Below, in pieces: positions 7,898-14,930 of a stretch of DNA of 21,609 nt. The notes beneath the pieces were generated by a model. That model was not told where the DNA came from. It ran no database searches and saw only the letters and a program-made list of their open reading frames with translations. The DNA lies in assembly GCA_015222555.1 (NCBI GenBank), contig JADFVM010000093.1, forward strand, positions 1 through 21,609. The letters are read 5' to 3'. The DNA comes from Pseudomonadota bacterium (GTDB lineage Bacteria; Desulfobacterota; JADFVX01). The first letter of the stretch is position 1. Each line of letters begins with the position of its first letter. The translations under genes and the position numbers were made by a program.

Positions 7898-8398
7898 GTG
7901 AATAGTGTTAAACCGGCAGACCTTGATCTAAAAGACAGGGTTGTTCAAATAAACAGAGTCGCTAAAGTTGTGAAAGGCGGAAGAAGATTTAGCTTCAGCA
8001 GCCTCGTCGTCGTCGGCGATGGTAACGGTGTTGTTGGTTTCGGTGTTGGTAAGGCGAACGAAGTTGCTATGTCAATAAAAAAGGGAGTGGAGCGAGCGAA
8101 GAAGAATCTTATTAAGGTACCAATTGTGAACAACACCATTCCTTATGAGATCATTGGTAATTTTGGCGCAGGCAAGGTTTTGATCAAACCTGCATCCGAA
8201 GGTACTGGCCTCATTGCTGGCGGTGCAGTAAGGGCGGTTGTTGAGTCCGTGGGTATTCATAATCTCTTATCAAAATGTCAGGGCAGCAATAATCCGCATA
8301 ATGTTGTAAGAGCGACTTATGATGCGTTGTCTCGATTGAAATCGCCTGAAGATATTGCTAGCAAAAGAGACAAAAAACTGGACGAGATTACCGGGTAG
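7898..8398 (+). CDS. rpsE: 30S ribosomal protein S5
   Basis: S5 lies at the mRNA entry channel and affects translational accuracy. With the GTG start at 7898 the product is 166 residues; an ATG at 7892 would add two residues but leaves no spacing to the ribosome site. The N-terminal double-stranded-RNA-like domain holds INRVAKVVKGGRRFSFSSLV and VVGDGNGVVGFGVGKANEV. The C-terminal domain has the segment KPASEGTGLIAGGAVRAVVE, then the GSNNPHNVVRAT motif. Canonical between L18 and L30. Confidence 0.95.
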   Translation: MNSVKPADLDLKDRVVQINRVAKVVKGGRRFSFSSLVVVGDGNGVVGFGVGKANEVAMSIKKGVERAKKNLIKVPIVNNTIPYEIIGNFGAGKVLIKPASEGTGLIAGGAVRAVVESVGIHNLLSKCQGSNNPHNVVRATYDALSRLKSPEDIASKRDKKLDEITG

Positions 8399-8406
8399 GA
8401 GATGAC

Positions 8407-8706
8407 ATGTCAGATAAAGATGCTACTGTGACGGGTGTAACGTCTACAGACGAATCAAAAGATAAAGAAACGACAAAGCCTAAAGAAGCGGCCAAGTCGA
8501 AAACGGCTGTGAAGGCTAAAGAAGTAGCGAAGCCTAAAGAAATTGTCATTACTCTTAAAAAAAGTGGAATTGGCAAGCCGAAAGACCAGAGAGCCACTAT
8601 AAAAGGACTCGGCTTCAAGAGGCTTAATCAAAGCATAACACGGAAAGATACCCCTGAGATCAGAGGAATGATTAAAAAGATTTCTCACCTGGTTCAAGTG
8701 CAATAG
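8407..8706 (+). CDS. rpmD: 50S ribosomal protein L30 with N-terminal extension
   Basis: The last 55 residues (about 45-99) form a complete L30: EIVITLKKSGIGKPKDQRAT, then IKGLGFKRLNQSI and a closing ISHLVQVQ. L30 is a small 23S rRNA-binding protein, normally near 60 residues. This one is 99 because of an N-terminal stretch of about 44 residues rich in K, A, T and E, with repeated KPKE/AKxKE units. The ATG at 8407 has AGGAG five bases upstream (8397-8401). The only later in-frame alternative start, GTG 8509, has no ribosome site and still lies inside the extension. The extension therefore looks genuinely translated. Its function is unknown. Confidence 0.93.
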   Translation: MSDKDATVTGVTSTDESKDKETTKPKEAAKSKTAVKAKEVAKPKEIVITLKKSGIGKPKDQRATIKGLGFKRLNQSITRKDTPEIRGMIKKISHLVQVQ

Positions 8707-8727
8707 TTCTTAATGAGGAATAGTTGA

Positions 8728-9168
8728 ATGAAACTGAATGAATTACAACCGGCAAGCGGTTCGACAAAGGACAGGAAGAGAGTAGGTAGGGGTCCGGGAT
8801 CGGGAAATGGGAAAACTGCAGGTAGAGGGCATAAAGGCCAAAAATCGAGGTCTGGCTCCAAATCCATGAGGGGATTTGAAGGCGGGCAGATGCCGCTACA
8901 GCGAAGACTTCCTAAAATCGGTTTTACAAATATATTCAAAAAGCGTTACGCAATAGTTAATGTTGGAGACCTTTCAAAGTTTGATGCAGGTTCCGTCATT
9001 GATGCTCAAGCACTGCTTGACGCAGGGCTTGTGAAAAAGACCTACGATGGTGTTAAGCTGTTGGGTAATGGTGAACTTACCTCTGGGATCACTGTAAAGG
9101 TTGACAAGATCTCAAAATCTGCCGCAGAGAAAATTGAAGCGGCAGGAGGAAAGGTCGAGACAGTTTAG
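8728..9168 (+). CDS. rplO: 50S ribosomal protein L15
   Basis: L15 is a late-assembly 50S protein with a long glycine/arginine-rich N-terminal extension that threads into rRNA. The 146-residue product shows KRVGRGPGSGNGKTAGRGHK, then GFEGGQMPLQRRLPKIGF, and the C-terminal globular part ending AAEKIEAAGGKVETV. Typical length. Its TAG stop touches the GTG start of secY, in the same reading frame. Confidence 0.97.
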   Translation: MKLNELQPASGSTKDRKRVGRGPGSGNGKTAGRGHKGQKSRSGSKSMRGFEGGQMPLQRRLPKIGFTNIFKKRYAIVNVGDLSKFDAGSVIDAQALLDAGLVKKTYDGVKLLGNGELTSGITVKVDKISKSAAEKIEAAGGKVETV

Positions 9169-10470
9169 GTGTTTGCAGGTGGCATACAAAATATCGTAAA
9201 GGTCCCAGAGCTCTGGAGTAGAATTAAATTTGTGCTCATTGCGCTGGCTATTTACCGTATTGGATGTTTTGTCCCCACACCCGGTATTGATGGACAGGCC
9301 TTAGCCTCCATATTTGAACAAGCTAAAGGAACTCTTTTGGGTGTCTTTAACATGTTTTCCGGTGGAGCGTTGGAGCGTCTATCCGTATTTGCTCTAGGCA
9401 TTATGCCCTACATTAGTGCCTCAATTATATTTCAGCTTCTTGAGGCAGTGGTTCCTTCTCTTGAGGCGATGAAAAAAGAGGGGGAAGCTGGAAGAAAGAA
9501 AATTACTCAATATACCAGATACGCTACTGTTGGTATCAGTATTGTACAGGGATTTGGAATAGCCTTCGGCCTTGAAGCGATGCAGGGCCCGGCAGGTGAA
9601 GCCGTTGTTCTCGTTCCTGGTTGGAGTTTCAGGATTTTAACGGTAATCACCCTGACTGCCGGCACAGCCTTTCTGATGTGGCTGGGTGAGCAAATGACAG
9701 AGCGGGGCATAGGCAACGGCATTTCCATCCTGATCTTTGCAGGAATTATAGTCAGGTTCCCCTCTGCTATAATTAACTCTTTTCAGATGTTAAGAAACGG
9801 AGAATTAGGACCTGTAACGGTACTGATAATACTCATCTTGATGCTTATCGTTGTCGCCTTTATCCTTTTCTGTGAGAAGGGACAACGAAGAATTCTGATA
9901 AGTCATGGTCGACGAGTGATGGGCCGGTCGGCAGAAGGCAGCCATCTTCCTCTCAAGATAAATACCGCGGGAGTTATTCCTCCAATATTTGCCTCATCAC
10001 TGCTTTTATTCCCTGCCACGATAGCCGGGATGTTGAAATTTGATTGGGTGAATACTGCTGTTGGTATGCTCACGCCGGATAAATTATTATACAACGCCAT
10101 CTATGTGGCGTTAATTATATTTTTCTGTTACTTCTATACAGCAGTCACATTTAATCCTGCGGATATTGCAGACAATCTGAAGAAGTCAGGTAGTTACATT
10201 CCGGGCATTAGACCCGGTATCAGCACTTCAGAGTACATTGATAAGGTTTTAAGTAGACTGACTTTCGGTGGTGCTATTTATATATCACTTGTTTGTGTCC
10301 TCCCTACAATTTTTATAGCGAGGTTCAATGTTCCCTTTTACTTTGGTGGAACGGGCCTCCTCATTGTCGTGGGTGTGGCGTTGGACACGGCACAACAGAT
10401 TGAGTCGCATCTCTTGGCCAGAGAATATGAGGGTTTCATGAAGAGCGGCAGGATAAAGGGAAGAAGATGA
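9169..10470 (+). CDS. secY: Protein translocase channel subunit SecY
   Basis: SecY is the membrane pore of the Sec translocon. The 433-residue product fits the ten-helix family. It has the N-terminal PELWSRIKFVLIALAIYRIG with FVPTPGID (first helix and plug region). Further on are MPYISASIIFQLL, EQMTERGIGNGISILIFAGI, then HLPLKINTAGVIPPIFASS before helix 7. The end has FYFGGTGLLIVVGVALDT and a basic tail. The GTG at 9169 is the first codon after the rplO stop and the only start that keeps helix 1; the nearest ribosome-site-like AAGGT is about 13 bases upstream. Translation probably depends on coupling to rplO. Confidence 0.95.
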   Translation: MFAGGIQNIVKVPELWSRIKFVLIALAIYRIGCFVPTPGIDGQALASIFEQAKGTLLGVFNMFSGGALERLSVFALGIMPYISASIIFQLLEAVVPSLEAMKKEGEAGRKKITQYTRYATVGISIVQGFGIAFGLEAMQGPAGEAVVLVPGWSFRILTVITLTAGTAFLMWLGEQMTERGIGNGISILIFAGIIVRFPSAIINSFQMLRNGELGPVTVLIILILMLIVVAFILFCEKGQRRILISHGRRVMGRSAEGSHLPLKINTAGVIPPIFASSLLLFPATIAGMLKFDWVNTAVGMLTPDKLLYNAIYVALIIFFCYFYTAVTFNPADIADNLKKSGSYIPGIRPGISTSEYIDKVLSRLTFGGAIYISLVCVLPTIFIARFNVPFYFGGTGLLIVVGVALDTAQQIESHLLAREYEGFMKSGRIKGRR

Positions 10471-11120
10471 GGGTTATCCTTCTAGGGGCACCTGGTGCCG
10501 GCAAAGGAACGCAGTCCAAGAGACTGGTAGAAAAATATGGTATCCCGCAGGTGTCAACGGGTGATATTTTAAGAGCTGCGCTTAAAAATGAGACGTCATT
10601 AGGCCTAAAGGCAAAGTCTTTTATGGATAAGGGCGAACTTGTGCCCGATGAAGTTGTTATCGGTATTATTGAGGAGAGACTGGCAGAAAATGATTGCCAG
10701 AAGGGTTTCATCCTTGATGGATTCCCAAGAACGGTAACACAGGCAGATGCTTTGGAAAGCGTGCTTCAGGATATGGCGCAGTCTATAGAAACAGTAATTA
10801 GTATGAATGTTGAGCAGCAGGAATTGATTGAGAGATTGTCGGGCAGAAGAATCTGTAGCAATTGTGGTCAGGGCTACCATGTGAAATTCAATGCTCCTTG
10901 TAAAAACGGTATTTGTGACAAATGTGGTGACAATCTTTATCAGAGAGATGACGATCGGGAAAATACCATTAAAGAACGATTGAAAGTCTATGATAATCAA
11001 ACTTCTCCATTGATTAATTACTATAATGATAAAGGTTTGCTCTCAGTTATTGATGGTAGTGGTAAAGAGGAGGACATCAGTGATAGAATAAACTCTATCA
11101 TTACCGGAACTGCAGCCTGA
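10467..11120 (+). CDS. adk: Adenylate kinase (zinc-lid type)
   Basis: Catalyses ATP + AMP = 2 ADP in the cytoplasm. The 217-residue product has the P-loop GAPGAGKGT (residues 8-16), the AMP-binding STGDILRAAL (30-39) and DGFPRTVTQAD (84-94). The long LID carries four cysteines, C130-x2-C133 and C150-x2-C153, a structural zinc site found in many Gram-positive and deltaproteobacterial enzymes but not in E. coli. The ATG overlaps the secY stop by four bases (ATGA). Its place between secY and map is a common bacterial arrangement. Confidence 0.97.
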   Translation: MRVILLGAPGAGKGTQSKRLVEKYGIPQVSTGDILRAALKNETSLGLKAKSFMDKGELVPDEVVIGIIEERLAENDCQKGFILDGFPRTVTQADALESVLQDMAQSIETVISMNVEQQELIERLSGRRICSNCGQGYHVKFNAPCKNGICDKCGDNLYQRDDDRENTIKERLKVYDNQTSPLINYYNDKGLLSVIDGSGKEEDISDRINSIITGTAA

Positions 11121-11869
11121 TGGTTCAGCTCAAATCTCACGCTGAGATTGAGATAATGCGAAGAGCCAATATTATTGTTGCTGAGGTGCTTCAGAAAATA
11201 AGCGAACATATTCAACCTGGGGTAACTACAGCTGAGTTAGATGAAAGAGCGGAACAGATAATTAGAAAAAAGGGTGGTGTGCCTGCCTTTAAGGGATATG
11301 GCGGCTTTCCTGCTACATTATGTACCTCCATTAACGAAGTGGTTGTTCATGGGATCCCCTCTAAGGATAAAGTATTGAAAGGCGGGGATATCATAGGTGT
11401 TGATTGTGGCGTTTGCCTTGAGGGGTTTTTTGGTGATTCTGCAGTCACATTTGCAGTAGGAAAGATATCTGAAGATGCAGCACGTTTGATGAAGGTCACC
11501 GATGAAGCCCTGCAGAAGGCGATTGAAAAAGCCAAAGTAGGTAATAGACTGTCGGACATATCTCATGCAGTTCAAAGCCATGTTGAGCAACAGGGGTATT
11601 CGGTGGTGAGAAGCTTTGTCGGTCATGGGATAGGAAAAAATCTTCACGAAAATCCACAAATCCCGAATTTTGGGCCACCGGGGAAAGGGATTAGGCTTAA
11701 AGCCGGAATGGTATTCGCCATTGAGCCGATGATAAATTCCGGAGGTAGTGATGTTGTTGTGTTATCTGATGGATGGACGGCCAAGACGTCAGATGACAGT
11801 TTGTCGGCACACTTTGAGCATTCAGTGGCCATAACAGATTCAGGCCCTTATGTGTTGAGTCAAATATAG
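11120..11869 (+). CDS. map: Methionine aminopeptidase, type I
   Basis: Removes the initiator methionine from nascent proteins. The 249-residue product shows the five metal ligands of the pita-bread fold in order: D95 and D106 (GVDCGVCLEGFFGDSAV), H169 (SFVGHGIGKNLHENP), E202 (FAIEPMINSGG) and E233 (SAHFEHSVAITD). The substrate-site H78 (NEVVVHGIP) is also present. There is no N-terminal SH3-type or zinc extension, so it is a short type I enzyme. The start overlaps the adk stop by one base (TGATG), so translation is coupled. Confidence 0.97.
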   Translation: MVQLKSHAEIEIMRRANIIVAEVLQKISEHIQPGVTTAELDERAEQIIRKKGGVPAFKGYGGFPATLCTSINEVVVHGIPSKDKVLKGGDIIGVDCGVCLEGFFGDSAVTFAVGKISEDAARLMKVTDEALQKAIEKAKVGNRLSDISHAVQSHVEQQGYSVVRSFVGHGIGKNLHENPQIPNFGPPGKGIRLKAGMVFAIEPMINSGGSDVVVLSDGWTAKTSDDSLSAHFEHSVAITDSGPYVLSQI

Positions 11870-11891
11870 CTTTAAGATGTAAAAGGGATAA

Positions 11892-12110
11892 ATGTCAAAA
11901 GAAGAAGCCATAGAGGTTGAGGGAACAGTTCTAGAGCCACTACCAAATGCTATGTTTAGGGTGGAGTTAGAAAATGGTCACAAAGTCCTTGCCCATATAT
12001 CCGGCAAGATGAGAATGCATTATATTAAAATCCTTCCTGGTGACAAGGTGAGGGTAGAACTGTCTCCATATGATTTAAGTAGAGGAAGAATAACATTCAG
12101 GGAAAGATAG
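11892..12110 (+). CDS. infA: Translation initiation factor IF-1
   Basis: IF-1 occupies the 30S A site during initiation. The 72-residue OB-fold protein reads IEVEGTVLEPLPNAMFRVEL, then NGHKVLAHISGKMRMHYIKI and LPGDKVRVELSPYDLSRGRI, with the closing TFRER. This is a textbook IF-1 in length and sequence. ATG 11892 is preceded by AAAAGGGA. Lies between map and rpmJ, as in Firmicutes and many deltaproteobacteria. Confidence 0.97.
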   Translation: MSKEEAIEVEGTVLEPLPNAMFRVELENGHKVLAHISGKMRMHYIKILPGDKVRVELSPYDLSRGRITFRER

Positions 12111-12133
12111 CATCCTGAATAAGGGAGAAGGCT

Positions 12134-12247
12134 ATGAAAGTAAAAGCATCGGTTAAGACAATCTGTACGAAATGTAAGGTAATCAAGAGAAAAGGGATTG
12201 TCAGGGTAATCTGTGAAATACCAAAACACAAGCAACGTCAAGGTTAA
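12134..12247 (+). CDS. rpmJ: 50S ribosomal protein L36
   Basis: A short 37-residue frame starting at ATG 12134 reads MKVKASVKTICTKCKVIKRK, then GIVRVICEIPKHKQRQG. This is the zinc-binding form of L36, with C11, C14, C27 and H32 as the ligands. L36 is the smallest 50S protein and stabilises 23S rRNA near the factor-binding region. The ribosome site AGGGAGAAGG lies at 12122-12131. It sits between infA and rpsM, its usual place. Confidence 0.97.
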   Translation: MKVKASVKTICTKCKVIKRKGIVRVICEIPKHKQRQG

Positions 12248-12259
12248 ATAGGGGATATT

Positions 12260-12628
12260 ATGGCTAGATTAGCTGGCGTAGATTTGCCAAAGGAAAAACG
12301 GATTGAAATTGGACTTACTTACATCTATGGTATAGGGCGATCGCTCTCAAAAAAAGTGCTTTCAGAAGCTGGAGTGGATCCGAATGTTAAAGTTAAAAAT
12401 CTTGGTGAAGCTGAAGTAAGCAATATCAAAGACGTCCTCGACAAAGGTTATCAGGTTGAAGGTGATCTCAGAAAAGAAGTTTCAATGAATATTAAAAGGT
12501 TGATGGACTTGGGTTGTTATAAAGGCCTGAGGCACAGAAGGGGGCTTCCTGTAAGGGGACAGCGCACGAGTACAAACGCGAGAACGAGAAAAGGTCCGAA
12601 GAGAACGGTTGCAGGCAAGAAGAAGTAG
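12260..12628 (+). CDS. rpsM: 30S ribosomal protein S13
   Basis: S13 sits on the 30S head, bridges to the 50S subunit and touches P-site tRNA. The 122-residue product starts MARLAGVDLPKEKRIEIGLT with the helix-hairpin-helix YGIGRS. It ends with the basic tail GLRHRRGLPVRGQRTSTNAR (residues 89-108) followed by TRKGPKRTVAGKKK. First gene of the alpha block, 12 bp after rpmJ. Confidence 0.97.
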   Translation: MARLAGVDLPKEKRIEIGLTYIYGIGRSLSKKVLSEAGVDPNVKVKNLGEAEVSNIKDVLDKGYQVEGDLRKEVSMNIKRLMDLGCYKGLRHRRGLPVRGQRTSTNARTRKGPKRTVAGKKK

Positions 12629-12655
12629 ATAATATAAAGGGTTTCCGGAGGGAAA

Positions 12656-13054
12656 ATGGCTAAAGCTGCAAAAAAAGTTGCCACTAAGAAAAAGAAGGAA
12701 AAAAAGAATATTCCTAATGGCATTGCTCATATTCAGGCAACATTCAACAATACAATAGTAACAATATCAGATACGGCAGGTAACGTCGTTTCTTGGTCTG
12801 CTGCCGGTGCCATGGGATTTAAGGGTTCAAAGAAAAGTACACCCTTTGCTGCCCAGATGGCTGCAGAAGATGCAGGTAAGAAAGCGATTGCACACGGAAT
12901 GAAATCTGTGGACATCTATGTTAAGGGGCCTGGATCAGGCAGGGAATCAGCCCTGAGGGCTTTGCAGTCGGTAGGTTTTAATATAAATTTGATTAAGGAT
13001 ATTACTCCCATCCCTCATAACGGTTGCAGGCCGCCAAAGAGGAGAAGAGTTTAA
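12656..13054 (+). CDS. rpsK: 30S ribosomal protein S11
   Basis: S11 lines the 30S platform next to the E site. The 132-residue product has a lysine-rich N-terminal stretch and then GIAHIQATFNNTIVTISDTA. It continues with KGSKKSTPFAAQMAAEDAGK and ends with the invariant PIPHNGCRPPKRRRV, whose Asn-Gly is the known isoaspartate site in E. coli. ATG 12656 follows a GGAGGG ribosome site at 12646-12651. Confidence 0.97.
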   Translation: MAKAAKKVATKKKKEKKNIPNGIAHIQATFNNTIVTISDTAGNVVSWSAAGAMGFKGSKKSTPFAAQMAAEDAGKKAIAHGMKSVDIYVKGPGSGRESALRALQSVGFNINLIKDITPIPHNGCRPPKRRRV

Positions 13055-13095
13055 AGTGAATCATCAAGTTGGACAGGACGTAAAAGGAGGCTATC

Positions 13096-13722
13096 TTGGC
13101 AAGATATAGGGATTCTGTATGCAGAATCTGTAGACGAGAAGGATTGAAACTATTCCTAAAGGCGGATCGGTGTTATACAGATAAATGTTCAATTGACCGA
13201 AGGGCTTATCCTCCCGGCCAACATGGGCAGGGACGTAAAAAAGTCACTGAGTACGGTACTCAGCTTCGTGAAAAACAGAAGGTGAGACGGATGTACGGTC
13301 TGCTGGAGAAGCAGTTTAGAGGGTACTTCAAGGCAGCTGAACGTAAAAAAGGCGTAACAGGAGAAAATCTTCTCGTGCTCCTGGAGACCCGGCTTGACAA
13401 TATCGTATATAGACTCGGTTTTGCGAGTTCAAGAAATGAAGCAAGACAGATGGTGAATCACGGTCATTTCCTTGTCAATGGTAAGAAGGTAGACGTTACC
13501 TCCTATCTGTTAAAGCCTGGCAATGTAATAGAAGTGAGAGAAAAAAGCAGAAAACAGGAAAAAATTAATTCATCTCTTGATGCGGTTGTCAGGAGAGGTG
13601 TGCCAGAATGGCTTGAGCTTGAAAGAGATAATTTTAAGGGAACGGTAAAGGCTCTTCCAACGAGAGATGATATTACGATGCCTATTCAGGAAAACCTCAT
13701 AGTAGAGCTTTACTCCAAATAA
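13096..13722 (+). CDS. rpsD: 30S ribosomal protein S4 (zinc form)
   Basis: S4 nucleates 30S assembly and, in E. coli, represses the alpha operon. The 208-residue product has an N-terminal four-cysteine cluster, C9, C12, C26 and C31, typical of zinc-binding S4. An S4 RNA-binding domain follows (LETRLDNIVYRLGFASSRNE, then ARQMVNHGHFLVNGKKV). The start codon is TTG at 13096, with AAAAGGAGG five bases upstream. It sits between rpsK and rpoA as in the standard alpha operon. Confidence 0.97.
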   Translation: MARYRDSVCRICRREGLKLFLKADRCYTDKCSIDRRAYPPGQHGQGRKKVTEYGTQLREKQKVRRMYGLLEKQFRGYFKAAERKKGVTGENLLVLLETRLDNIVYRLGFASSRNEARQMVNHGHFLVNGKKVDVTSYLLKPGNVIEVREKSRKQEKINSSLDAVVRRGVPEWLELERDNFKGTVKALPTRDDITMPIQENLIVELYSK

Positions 13723-13768
13723 TAAAGTATCGTTATTAATGTTCCTGTCTTAAAAGGATGGAGGGAAA

Positions 13769-14812
13769 ATGTATCAGAACTGGCGTGATTTAATAGTACC
13801 AAAATATTTGAACTTTGAAAAAGAAACACTTTCAAATACCTATGGAAAATTTTACGCAGAACCATTTGAGCGTGGATTCGGGACCACTATTGGAAATTCT
13901 TTAAGAAGGATTCTCCTTTCATCTTTGCAGGGTGCTGCTATAACTGCAGTTAAAGCGGAAAGTGTGCTGCATGAGTTTTCTTCTGTTGCCGGCGTGACTG
14001 AGGATATGACAGAGATAATTCTCAATTTGAAAGGCGTAAAATTAAAATTACACACAGAAACATCAAAGACCGTCACTATAAGCTATGATGGTGCCGGAGA
14101 TGTCAAAGCAGGTGATATCAAGTGTGACGCCGGAATTGAGGTTTTAAATCCCAAACACCATATTGCCACGGTGGGTAAGGGTGGGAAATTACACATGGAG
14201 CTTTATGTAAAGCTGGGACGAGGATATGTCCCTGCCGAGCGCAATAGAGATGAAGACCTTCCCGTTGAGGCTATCGCCATAGATTCCTTGTTTAATCCAA
14301 TTCTCAAAGTCAATCACAACGTGACAAATGCCAGGGTTGGTCAAAGGACTGATTATGATAAGCTTAACCTGGAATTATGGACAGATGGTTCTGTAAAGCC
14401 TGATGATGCCATCGCCTATGCGGCCAAAATCCTGAAAGAGCAAATGAGTATTTTTATTAATTTTGATGAATCCCTTGTAGAACCTCAGGTAGAAGAGAAA
14501 GAGGAAGAACAGGTCAAGATTAATGAAAATCTGATTAAAGGTGTAGAAGAACTTGAGTTATCTGTAAGGTCGGCCAATTGTTTAAAAAATGCCAGCATAA
14601 GGTATATCGGAGATCTTGTGCAAAGGACAGAGGGAGAGATGCTTAAAACAAAGAATTTCGGCAGAAAGTCTCTCAATGAAATTAAGGAAATACTGACAGA
14701 CATGGGCTTGTCTCTAGGTATGAAGTTACCTGATTGGCCACCAGATGATTTGCCGGAATTACCAGAACTCCCTGACTATTTAGATGATGATGCCTCCATG
14801 GAGTTTGAATAG
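13769..14812 (+). CDS. rpoA: DNA-directed RNA polymerase subunit alpha
   Basis: Alpha dimerises to nucleate RNA polymerase; its C-terminal domain contacts UP elements and activators. The 347-residue product has the assembly domain (about 1-235, with EPFERGFGTTIGNSLRRILL at 31-50). An acidic linker (236-254) leads to the C-terminal domain. That domain keeps the DNA-contact residues R267, N270, C271, K300 and S301, equivalent to E. coli R265, N268, C269, K298 and S299. After the usual WPP ending it continues with a 22-residue acidic, proline-rich tail (326-347). ATG 13769 has GGATGGAGGG upstream. Confidence 0.97.
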   Translation: MYQNWRDLIVPKYLNFEKETLSNTYGKFYAEPFERGFGTTIGNSLRRILLSSLQGAAITAVKAESVLHEFSSVAGVTEDMTEIILNLKGVKLKLHTETSKTVTISYDGAGDVKAGDIKCDAGIEVLNPKHHIATVGKGGKLHMELYVKLGRGYVPAERNRDEDLPVEAIAIDSLFNPILKVNHNVTNARVGQRTDYDKLNLELWTDGSVKPDDAIAYAAKILKEQMSIFINFDESLVEPQVEEKEEEQVKINENLIKGVEELELSVRSANCLKNASIRYIGDLVQRTEGEMLKTKNFGRKSLNEIKEILTDMGLSLGMKLPDWPPDDLPELPELPDYLDDDASMEFE

Positions 14813-14821
14813 AGAACTAAC

Positions 14822-14834
14822 CCGGTTGAACCGG
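14822..14834 (+). repeat. Short perfect palindrome after rpoA
   Basis: CCGGTT-G-AACCGG, a perfect 6-bp inverted repeat with a one-base centre, lies 10 bases after the rpoA stop. As RNA it can form only a small CCGG/CCGG stem. As DNA it could be a protein-binding site. The role is unknown. Confidence 0.5.
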
Positions 14835-14854
14835 ATAAGTGTCTTCACGAAATC

Positions 14855-14881
14855 ATATTCTGCAAAAAAATCGCAGAATGT
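14855..14881 (+). other. Hairpin in the rpoA-rplQ spacer
   Basis: ATATTCTGC and GCAGAATGT flank an A-rich nine-base loop and can pair over nine positions, one of them a wobble pair. The downstream TTATTTCT is only weakly T-rich, so it is at best a leaky attenuator. It could instead be a processing site or a protein-binding site. The 118-bp spacer that holds it is the longest gap in the ribosomal cluster. Confidence 0.5.
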
Positions 14882-14930
14882 TATTTCTAAGTTACTAAAA
14901 TTAAAGTTTTGTTTGTATTAAGGAGTTAAG

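Noticed and set aside
14886..14930. Possible promoter (TTACTA ... TATTAA) for rplQ
   Set aside because: The -10-like box overlaps the ribosome site region and would leave almost no leader. The match is weak.
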